Source: JBGLNJ01 sp964353405
GTDB taxonomy: Bacteria > Chloroflexota > Anaerolineae > Fen-1058
Reading direction: 5' to 3'
NCBI GenBank assembly: GCA_964353405.1
Contig: CAYGWJ010000080.1
Span: 1-27,455, forward strand
Length of the DNA: 27,455 bases
The position numbers were made by a program, and so were the translations under genes. Positions 14,688-22,073 of this stretch are shown piece by piece; positions within the stretch are counted from its first letter, which is position 1, and the number at the start of each line of letters is the position of its first letter. A model generated the notes under the pieces. The model saw only the letters and a list, made by a program, of their open reading frames with translations, was not told the origin of the DNA and made no database searches.

Positions 14688-15293
14688 CTACGCATTGGGA
14701 CTGACCAGCCGGCGATACTCATCCGGCGTGTCCATATCACGTAGGACGGTTTCCGTATTCACTTTTACATACCGCAGCCAGCTTGGATGGGCACGCCATA
14801 CATCACGCAGGCTTGCGCCAATGGGGAGGGCGAGGACGTCGGGCCAGCACGCCCGGTCAATCAAAATCGGATGGCCGCCGTGCCGGTTAAAGCTGGGAAT
14901 GATAACCTTCCCCGGTTCGTGCGCGGCGATGACTTGCTCGGCGATGCGCTGCTCGATTTGCGGCTGGTCGCCCAGCGCGACGAGCGCCGCTTCACAACGT
15001 GAATCATTATGCAGCGCTGCCAGTCCGGCTTGAATGGACGATAACATGTCGCCGCCAGCATAGTTGGGATTGTAAACAAAGCGCAAGCCACCACGTTGGG
15101 TAATATGGCGGCTGATGGAGTCTTTAACCCTGTCCCGCTCATGCCCAATGACAACAATTATCTCATCGAGCGGGCAATCTTGCAACACGGAAACGACCTG
15201 AGCGAGGACGGTGCGTTCCTTGAAGGGCAACAGGAGCTTGTTCGTTCCCATTCGGCGGGAGAGCCCGGCGGCCAGGACGAGTGCGGTGATCAT
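14688..15293 (-). CDS. MobA-like NTP transferase (molybdenum cofactor nucleotidyltransferase / MocA-like)
   Basis: A 201-residue protein with the MobA-like nucleotidyltransferase fold. The NTP-binding loop LAAGLSRRMGTNKLLLPF lies at residues 7-24 (Lys19 of the GxxKLLLP motif). The metal-binding Asp109 is in VALGDQP, and GGHPILI lies further on. This is closest to the MocA/CoxI-associated cytidylyltransferases that make molybdopterin cytosine dinucleotide. A sugar-nucleotide transferase is an alternative. I chose the ATG at 15293 because the family starts directly with this beta strand; upstream residues look non-coding. No molybdoenzyme gene is in the window. It follows dppF by 72 bases on the same strand and may be read through from that operon. 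Confidence 0.8.
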   Translation of the reverse strand: MITALVLAAGLSRRMGTNKLLLPFKERTVLAQVVSVLQDCPLDEIIVVIGHERDRVKDSISRHITQRGGLRFVYNPNYAGGDMLSSIQAGLAALHNDSRCEAALVALGDQPQIEQRIAEQVIAAHEPGKVIIPSFNRHGGHPILIDRACWPDVLALPIGASLRDVWRAHPSWLRYVKVNTETVLRDMDTPDEYRRLVSPNA

Positions 15294-15365
15294 AGGCTGA
15301 GGGTGGGGCAATCTTTTGTGATGGTCCAGGGCAACCCACAGAACGCAAGCCGCCACACAGGCTGG

Positions 15366-16346
15366 CTAAGCTTCCGGCTGGCGCAGATGGCAGGCGGCAT
15401 AGTGCTCGCCACCCAGGTCAACCAATGGCGGTTCTTCCACCTTGCAGCGGTCGAACGCTACAGGGCAGCGCGTGTGGAAACGACAGCCTGGCGGCGGCCG
15501 GAGCGGGCTGGGCACATCGCCGGTCAACACGATGCGCTCGCGCTTCAGGTCAGGGTCGGGGATGGGGATCGCCGACATGAGCGCCTGCGTGTACGGGTGC
15601 TGTGGGTTATTGAACAATGTCACGCGGTCTGTCAGCTCGACAATCTTGCCCACATACATCACCGCCACGCGGTCGCTGATATGCTCGACGACACTCATGT
15701 TGTGCGCGATGAACAGAAAGGTCAGCTTGAATTCGCGTTGGAGCTGGCGCAGAATATTGAGCACTTGCGCCTGGATGGAGACATCCAACGCGCTGACCGG
15801 CTCGTCGCACACGATGAACTTGGGCTGTGTCGCCAGCGCGCGGGCGATGCCGATGCGCTGGCGCTGCCCGCCGGAAAACTCGTGCGGGTAACGCCGGGAG
15901 TGGTACTCTTCCATGCCCACCTTGCGCAGCATGTTCACCACGATCTCGTTGCGCTGGCGGGCCTCCTTCAGGCCGTGCGCCTTCAGCCCTTCGCCGATGC
16001 TCTCGCCGATGGGCATGCGGGGATCGAGCGAGGAATACGGGTCCTGGAAGATAATCTGCATATCGCGCCGCAGGTCCTTGAGGTCACGGCCTTTGAGCGC
16101 GAACACGTCGTGTCCTTCAAAGAGGACCTGGCCGGATGTGGCGGGGATCAGACGCAGGAGGGTTCTCCCGACCGTCGTCTTGCCACAGCCGGATTCTCCC
16201 ACCAGGCCCAGGCATTCGCCTTGCCGCACGGTAAAGCTGACGTCGTCTACAGCTTGCACCCAGGCCTGGACACGCTGCAATACTCCGCCATGGACCGGAA
16301 AGTATTTCTTGAGATGCTTGACTTCTATCAGATTCTTGTCGGGCAT
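15366..16346 (-). CDS. dppF: Dipeptide/oligopeptide ABC transporter ATP-binding protein DppF/OppF
   Basis: A 326-residue ATPase subunit of a peptide importer on the cytoplasmic side. Walker A is GESGCGKTT (50-58), the signature is FSGGQRQ (157-163), Walker B is FIVCDEP (177-183), and the switch histidine is in IAHNMSVV. The C-terminal oligopeptide-transporter extension has the cysteine cluster GCRFHTRCP...CKVEEP...CHL known in Dpp/Opp ATPases, where the four cysteines can hold an iron-sulfur cluster. It is the second ATPase and pairs with DppD, which starts 21 bases upstream of it on the transcript. It ends the dppABCDF operon. Confidence 0.93.
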   Translation of the reverse strand: MPDKNLIEVKHLKKYFPVHGGVLQRVQAWVQAVDDVSFTVRQGECLGLVGESGCGKTTVGRTLLRLIPATSGQVLFEGHDVFALKGRDLKDLRRDMQIIFQDPYSSLDPRMPIGESIGEGLKAHGLKEARQRNEIVVNMLRKVGMEEYHSRRYPHEFSGGQRQRIGIARALATQPKFIVCDEPVSALDVSIQAQVLNILRQLQREFKLTFLFIAHNMSVVEHISDRVAVMYVGKIVELTDRVTLFNNPQHPYTQALMSAIPIPDPDLKRERIVLTGDVPSPLRPPPGCRFHTRCPVAFDRCKVEEPPLVDLGGEHYAACHLRQPEA

Positions 16347-16367
16347 AGATCTTTGCTCGTCATTCGA

Positions 16368-17351
16368 TCATTCGTACAGCCAGCAGCGAACGGCGTGATT
16401 GGGAGCAATCGGCAGCAGCTCCGGCTCTTGCTCGGCGCATTTCGCAAGTTGGCGTTCCAGCCGGGGAAGACAGCGCGGCGCAAAGCGGCAGCCTGGCGGC
16501 AGGTCAACCAGGTTTGGCACCGTGCCAGGGATCACTTCCAGTTCGTCTTTCACCAGGCCCAGCACCGGGACCGAGCCGATCAGGCCGCGTGTGTAGGGAT
16601 GTTGGGGGTTCCTGAACAGCGTCCGCACGTCCGTCTGTTCGACGATGCGCCCAGCGTACATCACAGCCACTCGGTCGCACATGTCGGCCACAATGCCCAG
16701 GTCGTGCGTGATCAGGATGATCGAGGTTTCCATATTCTGATGCAGGTTTCGCATCAGGCTCAGGATTTGCGCCTGGATCGTCACATCGAGGGCGGTGGTC
16801 GGTTCGTCGGCGATCAAGAGATCTGGCACGCACGCCAGCGCCATCGCGATCATCACCCGTTGGGCCATCCCGCCTGACATCTCGTGCGGATACGAGTGCG
16901 CCCGCTTTTCAGGCTCGGGGATGCCCACCATCTTGAGCAACTCGGTAGCGCGGGCCCAACCCCTTTCTTTGCCCAGGCTTTGATGAATGTCCATCACTTC
17001 GGAAATTTGGTCGCCCACCTTGAACACCGGGTTGAGACAAGAGGTGGGTTGCTGAAAGATCATCGAGATGCGGTTGCCACGAATTCGGCGCATCTCTCTC
17101 TCGGAGAGCTTGGCCAGGTCGTGCCCGTCGAACCAGATTTCGCCTCCGACGATCTTGCCGGGCTGGCCGATGAGGCGCATGATCGAGTGCGACGTGACCG
17201 ATTTGCCGCAGCCGGATTCGCCCACCAGCCCCAGCACTTCGCCTCGGTTGAGGTAAAAGTCCACGCCGTCAACAGCTTTCACCACACCGTCTTCGGTGAA
17301 AAAGTAGGTCTTGAGGTTTTTGACTTGGAGGAGTTTGTTGTCTCTAGTCAT
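16368..17351 (-). CDS. dppD: Dipeptide/oligopeptide ABC transporter ATP-binding protein DppD/OppD
   Basis: A 327-residue ATPase. Walker A is GESGCGKS (44-51), the signature is MSGGMAQRV, Walker B is LLIADEPTTALD, and the switch histidine is in ITHDLGIV. The C-terminal cysteines (GCRFAPRC, then KCAEQEP and RCWLYE) match the iron-sulfur-type cluster seen in DppD proteins. It couples ATP hydrolysis to peptide import with DppF through the DppB/DppC permeases. It lies 9 bases after dppC and 21 bases before dppF, in the expected operon order. Confidence 0.93.
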   Translation of the reverse strand: MTRDNKLLQVKNLKTYFFTEDGVVKAVDGVDFYLNRGEVLGLVGESGCGKSVTSHSIMRLIGQPGKIVGGEIWFDGHDLAKLSEREMRRIRGNRISMIFQQPTSCLNPVFKVGDQISEVMDIHQSLGKERGWARATELLKMVGIPEPEKRAHSYPHEMSGGMAQRVMIAMALACVPDLLIADEPTTALDVTIQAQILSLMRNLHQNMETSIILITHDLGIVADMCDRVAVMYAGRIVEQTDVRTLFRNPQHPYTRGLIGSVPVLGLVKDELEVIPGTVPNLVDLPPGCRFAPRCLPRLERQLAKCAEQEPELLPIAPNHAVRCWLYE

Positions 17352-17360
17352 ATCGACTCA

Positions 17361-18266
17361 TCATCGCTTCAGACGTGGATCGAGCACATCGCGCAGCCCA
17401 TCGCCCAACAGGTTGAATCCCAGCACGCTCAACATGATCGCCAGGCCCGGAAAGGTGAGCGCCCACCACGCGCCCGCGTTCAGGAACTTGGCCGAATCCG
17501 AAAGCATCGCGCCCCATTCCGGCCAGGGCGGCTGCTGGCCCAGGCCCAAAAAGCCGAGCGCCGCTGCTTCCAGGATCGCCCCCGCCACACCCAGCGTGGC
17601 CTGCACGATGATGGGCGAGAGGCTGTTGGGCAGCGTGTGCTCCATCAAAATACTCCACTCCCCAACGCCCAGGCTGCGCGAGGCCAGGATGAAATCCTGT
17701 TCGCGCAAATAGAGCGCCATCGAACGCGCCAGCCGCGCATAGCCGGGAATGTTGACCACGCTGATTGCCAGCATGGTGTTGGTCAAGCCCGGCCCCAAGA
17801 TCGCCACGACGACGATAGCCAGCAGCATGTCCGGGATGCTCAGCAGGATGTCCATCAGGCGCATCAGCACGTTATCCAACCAGCCGCCGCTCATGCCGGA
17901 CACCAACCCGATCAGCACACCGATGACCAGGGCGGCAACTGTGGCGATCACCCCCAGCGCCATCGAGACGCGCGCGGCGTGCGCCATGCGCAGCATCACG
18001 TCGCGCCCGAGCGAGTCCGTCCCGAATGGATGCTCCACGCTGGGCGGCTTTAATCGGTTGACCGGGTTCGAGTCGGTCGTCGCGTCGTACGGCGCGACGA
18101 TGGGCGCGAGCGCGGCCACCAACAGAAAGAACAAGAGAAGCCCCGCCCCCATCTGCGCGGAGCGATGGCGCACGAGCCGGCGCAGCACCACCGCCAGCGG
18201 GCTGCGAACGGGGGTCGTAATGGCGTCAGCGCGCTTACTGATTTCGTCAAAAGTGACTTGGCTCAT
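17361..18266 (-). CDS. dppC: Dipeptide/oligopeptide ABC transporter permease DppC
   Basis: A 301-residue inner-membrane permease. An N-terminal OppC-type cytoplasmic segment and first helix (GAGLLLFFLLVAALAPIVAPY) are followed by HPFGTDSLGRDVMLRMAHAA, the OppC hallmark. Five further helices contain the EAA loop (ASRSLGVGEWSILMEHTLPN) that docks on the ATPase. The start at 18266 (MSQVTFDEIS) was chosen because the frame upstream overlaps dppB and a palindrome and looks non-coding. The ribosome site is weak (GGGGC). A 35-base palindrome fills the short gap after dppB and may affect how much DppC is made relative to DppB. Confidence 0.92.
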   Translation of the reverse strand: MSQVTFDEISKRADAITTPVRSPLAVVLRRLVRHRSAQMGAGLLLFFLLVAALAPIVAPYDATTDSNPVNRLKPPSVEHPFGTDSLGRDVMLRMAHAARVSMALGVIATVAALVIGVLIGLVSGMSGGWLDNVLMRLMDILLSIPDMLLAIVVVAILGPGLTNTMLAISVVNIPGYARLARSMALYLREQDFILASRSLGVGEWSILMEHTLPNSLSPIIVQATLGVAGAILEAAALGFLGLGQQPPWPEWGAMLSDSAKFLNAGAWWALTFPGLAIMLSVLGFNLLGDGLRDVLDPRLKR

Positions 18267-18276
18267 AGATTGCCCC

Positions 18277-18311
18277 AAGGCCCTAAAGGTCTCGCAGACC
18301 TTTAGGGCCTT
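18277..18311. repeat. 35-base perfect palindrome between dppB and dppC
   Basis: Arms of 16 bases, AAGGCCCTAAAGGTCT (18277-18292) and AGACCTTTAGGGCCTT (18296-18311), flank a CGC loop. The palindrome fills nearly all of the 44-base gap, reaching the first base of the dppB stop triplet (18311-18313). On the operon strand no T-tract follows, so it is not a standard terminator. An mRNA-stabilising or processing hairpin, or an inserted repeat, fits better. Confidence 0.85.
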
Positions 18312-19315
18312 TACTGCAAACGAATCCTCGGGTCGAGCAAGCCGTACGAAATATCCACCAGCAGGTTGACCAACACGATCACCGAGGTGACAAACAGCGT
18401 CACGCCCTGCACGATGGGATAATCGCGCGCCCCGATCGAATCGAACAGCCAACGCCCGATGCCAGGCCACGAAAAGACCGTTTCGGTCAAGATGGCGCCC
18501 GCCATGAGTCGCCCGACGAGCAGGCCGCCTACCGTCACGATCGGCAGCAGCGCGTTGCGGAGCGCGTGCTTGAGCACGACCGTGGAGAAACGCAAGCCTT
18601 TGGCCCAGGCCGTCCGCACATAATCTTGCCCCAACACGTCCAGCATGGAAGAGCGCGTCATGCGGGCAATCGTCGCCAGCGGAATCGTGCTCAAGGCAAA
18701 GGCTGGCATGACCAGGTGCCGCAAATAATCCAAGAGCACCACGCCGTTGCCCTGTGCGATGGCGTCAATCAGGACAAAGTGAGTGACCGACTTGAACTCG
18801 AGCGTGGCCGTCAGTTGCGCGCTGGTGGGAAACCAGCGCAAGATGACGCTGAACAGTGTCTGCATCATCAAGCCCAGCCAGAAAATCGGCATCGAGACGC
18901 CCGCCAGCGAAAGCAGCATCGTCCCGTTATCGAACCACGAGTTGCGCTTGACAGCCGAGAACACACCGGCTGGGATGCCGAACAAGAGCGCCAGGAGCAT
19001 GGCGGTCACGCTCAACTCTACCGTGGCAGGGAAACGGATCAACAATTGCTGGGTGATGGGGTCTTGACGCAGAATCGAAGTGCCCAGGTCACCCCGCAGT
19101 ACCTTGCCCATGTAAATCAGGTATTGCTGCCAGATAGGCTTGTCCAGGCCCAGGCTGGCGCGGACGCGCGCGAGGCTCTCGGGGGTGGCACGCTCGCCCA
19201 GCATCGCCTGGGCCGGGTCGCCGGGGATCATGTGAATGAAACTGAAAATCAGAATGGAAACACCCAGGAGAACCGGCACGGTTGATAGGATGCGGCGAAA
19301 GACATATCCGACCAC
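18311..19315 (-). CDS. dppB: Dipeptide/oligopeptide ABC transporter permease DppB
   Basis: A 334-residue inner-membrane permease with the OppB layout. An N-terminal helix (ILSTVPVLLGVSILIFSFIH) is followed by the PGDPAQAMLGERATPE signature, a GDLGTSI motif, then five more helices. The EAA loop is TAWAKGLRFSTVVLKHALRN. It forms the peptide channel with DppC. The start is a GTG at 19315 with AGGAG 6 bases upstream. It follows dppA by about 130 bases that carry two hairpins, and its stop codon touches the palindrome before dppC. Confidence 0.93.
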   Translation of the reverse strand: MVGYVFRRILSTVPVLLGVSILIFSFIHMIPGDPAQAMLGERATPESLARVRASLGLDKPIWQQYLIYMGKVLRGDLGTSILRQDPITQQLLIRFPATVELSVTAMLLALLFGIPAGVFSAVKRNSWFDNGTMLLSLAGVSMPIFWLGLMMQTLFSVILRWFPTSAQLTATLEFKSVTHFVLIDAIAQGNGVVLLDYLRHLVMPAFALSTIPLATIARMTRSSMLDVLGQDYVRTAWAKGLRFSTVVLKHALRNALLPIVTVGGLLVGRLMAGAILTETVFSWPGIGRWLFDSIGARDYPIVQGVTLFVTSVIVLVNLLVDISYGLLDPRIRLQ

Positions 19316-19334
19316 ACGGCTCCTGTAGGAAAAC

Positions 19335-19395
19335 TGAGAGGAGCGCCACGCCTCGGCGCAGGCACGACATCGCGCTCAAGCGGGCGCTCCTCTCA
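19335..19395. repeat. Inverted repeat with 13-bp arms in the dppA-dppB gap
   Basis: Arms TGAGAGGAGCGCC (19335-19347) and GGCGCTCCTCTCA (19383-19395) match perfectly around 35 bases. Together with the neighbouring hairpin it makes a structured spacer after the binding-protein gene, where many importer operons have processing or attenuation hairpins. Confidence 0.75.
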
Positions 19396-19405
19396 AGCGC
19401 AGGTT

Positions 19406-19428
19406 GCGGCGGACAGAGTCTCCGCCGC
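19406..19428. repeat. GC-rich hairpin just downstream of dppA
   Basis: Arms GCGGCGGA (19406-19413) and TCCGCCGC (19421-19428) enclose a 7-base loop, 20 bases after the dppA stop on the transcript. No T-tract follows on the - strand. Partial attenuation or protection of the dppA mRNA 3' end is plausible. Confidence 0.7.
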
Positions 19429-19448
19429 CAACCGTGAAAACGAAAATC

Positions 19449-21203
19449 CTACGGGGCAACCTCGACCGTGTTAAAGTACTCGGTGCCGGTCGGGTTGGGT
19501 ATATAGCCCTTGACCTTGGCGGAGAAGGCCAACGGCGGCTGGTTGTTGGCGATAAAGACCCGTAACACTTTGTCGTGAATCATCTGCTCGGCTTGCTGGT
19601 ACAGCGGCGTGCGATCGGCCTGTTTGACCGTCGTAGCGGCTTTCTTCAGGAGGTCCGAGACTTCCTTGTCGGCAAAGAACCCTTCCATCGCTTTCGGTGT
19701 GTCTTTAGCGTCCAGGCAGAAAAAGTAGCAGACAAAGTTGTCCGGGTCGCCGTTGTCGCCGGTCCAGCCCAGCATGTACAACGGCATTAGGCCCTTGGTT
19801 CGCTGGTCGAGGTAGACTGACCAGTCTACGGTCTTGAGCGTGACCTGGATGCCGGCCTTGGCCAGGTCAGCGGCGATGGCCTCGGCGATGTCCTTGGGCG
19901 TCGGGAAGTACGGGCGCGAAACCGGCATGTACCAGAACTCGAGCGGCGTCTTTTTACCGTCCGCCCAGGTGATTTCCTTCAGGCCATCCTTAAAGCCGGC
20001 CTCGGCCAACAGAGCCTTGGCCTTGTCAACGCTGTATTCATAGTCGGTGACCTTGTCATTGTAGCCCCACAGGGACGGCGGGATGAATTCCTTGGCCACC
20101 AAGCCATTACCAGCATAAAAGGCATCCACGACGGCCTTTTTGTTGATGGCATGCGCAAACGCTTCGCGCACTTTGACATTCTGGAGCTCTTTGACGTTAT
20201 AGTTGAAGGCCACATAGCCGGTGTTGTTGGCAGGACGTAGGATGAGTTGCAGGTTGGGATCGCTCTTTACCGTCTTGACAGCATCCGGCTCAACGCCTTC
20301 GAGCCCGTGAATCTCGCCGGCCTTTAAAGCGTTCAGGCGGGCCGAGTTGTCTTTGATGTCGCGGATGATGACCTCGTCCACCTTGGCCGCGTTCTTCGTG
20401 TCCCAGTAATCGGCAAACTTTTGGAGCGTGACGTACTGGTCCGGCTTCCACTCGACGAACTTGAACGGGCCGGTGCCGACCGGGTTCTTGCAGGAATCCT
20501 TGCCGGCCTTTTCGAGCGCCGTCGGGCTCCAGAAGACAAAGACGAACATGGCCAGGTTGTTCAGGAATGGGCCTTGCGGGTCCTTGAGCGTAAAGACGAC
20601 CGTGGTGTCGTCCTTCGCTTCGACCTTGGTGATGATGCTATCACCATCAAAGCCGCCGAACTGGTTTCCATAGTAATCAAAGGTCTGGCCGGCGTCCACC
20701 TGGGCCTTGTGCAGTGGGTTCTTGGTGTTGTACCAGTAATCCCAGTTATAGACTACCGCGGCGGCGTTGAACGGCGTGCCATCGTGGAACTTGGCGCCCT
20801 TGCGGAGCGTGAACGTCCACACCTTGCCATCGGCCGAGGTCTCCCACTTTTCGGCCAGGCTGGGGACGACGTTCGTGGTGTTGCCGTCGAACTTGACCAG
20901 GCCTTCAAAGATCTGGTTGGTCACCCGGCCCGAGATACCGTCGGTGATGATGGTCGGGTCGAGGCAGACCGGCTCGCCCTGCGCGCCAAAGATGAACGTC
21001 TTTTTCGCAGGCGGCTTGGTCGGCTCGGGCGGCTTGGCGGTTGGCGCTGGCGGCTGAGTAGCCGTAGGCGCTGGCGGCTGAGTAGCCGCAGGCGCTTGCG
21101 GTACACTGGCCGTTGGTGCCGGCGTCGCCGCCTGGCCGCACGCTGTCAACACCATCGAAGCAATGGTGAACAGCGCGACAAATACGAACAGTTTGCGAGA
21201 CAT
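19449..21203 (-). CDS. dppA: Peptide ABC transporter substrate-binding lipoprotein (SBP family 5)
   Basis: A 584-residue extracytoplasmic binding protein. The lipoprotein signal peptide ends in the lipobox LTAC (Cys22), followed by a Pro/Ala/Thr linker with repeats of PAPTATQPP (residues ~25-65). The mature SBP_bac_5 domain includes VPSLAEKWETSADGKVWTFT and LRKGAKFHDGTPFNAAAVVYNWDYW, the family hallmark, and later VAFNYNVKELQNVKVREAFAHAINK. It captures peptides outside the cell for DppBC-DppDF. The ribosome site AAGGAGGAG lies 4 bases upstream. It starts 91 bases after livF, so it may be read with the liv operon or from a promoter in that gap that I could not identify. Confidence 0.93.
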   Translation of the reverse strand: MSRKLFVFVALFTIASMVLTACGQAATPAPTASVPQAPAATQPPAPTATQPPAPTAKPPEPTKPPAKKTFIFGAQGEPVCLDPTIITDGISGRVTNQIFEGLVKFDGNTTNVVPSLAEKWETSADGKVWTFTLRKGAKFHDGTPFNAAAVVYNWDYWYNTKNPLHKAQVDAGQTFDYYGNQFGGFDGDSIITKVEAKDDTTVVFTLKDPQGPFLNNLAMFVFVFWSPTALEKAGKDSCKNPVGTGPFKFVEWKPDQYVTLQKFADYWDTKNAAKVDEVIIRDIKDNSARLNALKAGEIHGLEGVEPDAVKTVKSDPNLQLILRPANNTGYVAFNYNVKELQNVKVREAFAHAINKKAVVDAFYAGNGLVAKEFIPPSLWGYNDKVTDYEYSVDKAKALLAEAGFKDGLKEITWADGKKTPLEFWYMPVSRPYFPTPKDIAEAIAADLAKAGIQVTLKTVDWSVYLDQRTKGLMPLYMLGWTGDNGDPDNFVCYFFCLDAKDTPKAMEGFFADKEVSDLLKKAATTVKQADRTPLYQQAEQMIHDKVLRVFIANNQPPLAFSAKVKGYIPNPTGTEYFNTVEVAP

Positions 21204-21294
21204 ATTCTCCTCCTTAAGAGATGAAAAGGCTTGTCTACTCTGTGAACGTGTCCGAAGGTTGAACCGATAACCTCACCTCCTTTCCGTTTCCTGA

Positions 21295-22005
21295 CTAGTG
21301 GACCCCCAGGTAGGCCGCCTTGACCTTGGGGTCTTCGCGCAGCTTCCTGGCGTCGCCTTCCAAAACGATGCGCCCGGTCTCTAGCACGTAAGCGCGGTGA
21401 GCAATCGAAAGCGCCATCAGCGCGTTCTGCTCCACCAGCAGAATGCTCGTGCCCTGCGAGTTGATCTCCTTGATGATGCGAAAGATTTCTTCGACCAGGA
21501 TGGGGCTGAGGCCCATCGAAGGCTCGTCCAGCAGCAGCAGGGTGGGGAGGCTCATCAGCCCGCGCCCGGTGGCGAGCATTTGCTGTTCGCCGCCGGAGAG
21601 CGTCCCGCCCAGTTGGCTGATGCGCTCCTTCAAGCGCGGAAAGCTGGTAAACACACGCTGCATGGACTGTTCGATCTCGGCCGGGTCACTGCGCGTATAC
21701 GCGCCCATCTCCAGATTCTCGCGCACGGTGAGCGGCGCAAAAATCTTGCGCCCCTCCGGCACCTGGCTGATGCCGAGTGTGACGATTTGCTCGGCGGGCG
21801 TCATGGTGATGTCTTGGCCTTTGAACTTGATATAGCCCTTGCGTGGACGCAGCAGGCCGGAGACGGTGCGCAGCGTGGTGGACTTGCCCGCGCCGTTCGC
21901 GCCGATGAGCGAGACGATCTCGCCTTCGTTGACGGTGAACGAGATGCCCTGCAGCGCGTGAATCGCGCCGTAATAAACGTTAAGATCATTGACTTCGAGT
22001 AGCAT
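21295..22005 (-). CDS. livF: Branched-chain amino acid ABC transporter ATP-binding protein LivF
   Basis: A 236-residue ATPase, the usual LivF size. Walker A is GANGAGKST (35-43), the signature is LSGGEQQML, and the Walker B region reads LLLLDEPSMGLSP, with the LVEQN switch that is typical of LivF. With LivG it powers amino-acid import through LivHM. The start at 22005 (MLLEVNDLNVYYG) has GAGGTG 4 bases upstream; the frame is open to 22044 but upstream residues come from a heptamer repeat. It is the last gene of the liv operon and precedes dppA by 91 bases. Confidence 0.93.
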   Translation of the reverse strand: MLLEVNDLNVYYGAIHALQGISFTVNEGEIVSLIGANGAGKSTTLRTVSGLLRPRKGYIKFKGQDITMTPAEQIVTLGISQVPEGRKIFAPLTVRENLEMGAYTRSDPAEIEQSMQRVFTSFPRLKERISQLGGTLSGGEQQMLATGRGLMSLPTLLLLDEPSMGLSPILVEEIFRIIKEINSQGTSILLVEQNALMALSIAHRAYVLETGRIVLEGDARKLREDPKVKAAYLGVH

Positions 22006-22040
22006 ATTCACCTCAAACGTGAGGAGTGATACGCAGGGAA

Positions 22041-22073
22041 TCACGTATCACGTATCACGTATCACGTATCACG
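22041..22073. repeat. Heptanucleotide tandem repeat (TCACGTA x 4.7) at the livG-livF junction
   Basis: The word TCACGTA is repeated four full times plus TCACG with no interruption. The repeat includes the livG stop codon at 22069-22071. A further GTGATACG at 22026-22033 can pair with a CGTATCAC inside the array. Perfect short tandem copies are prone to slippage, so the copy number may vary between cells. Confidence 0.9.

Noticed and set aside
15096..16877. 593-residue plus-strand open frame opposite dppF/dppD
   Set aside because: Rich in His, Gln and Arg with low-complexity composition typical of antisense to GC-rich genes; the minus strand carries clear ABC ATPase motifs.
18277..18311. dppB-dppC palindrome as a rho-independent terminator
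   Set aside because: No T-tract follows on the operon strand, and a terminator inside a permease gene pair would be unlikely.
22041..22073. Heptamer array as a CRISPR
   Set aside because: The unit is seven bases with no spacers; a simple tandem repeat.
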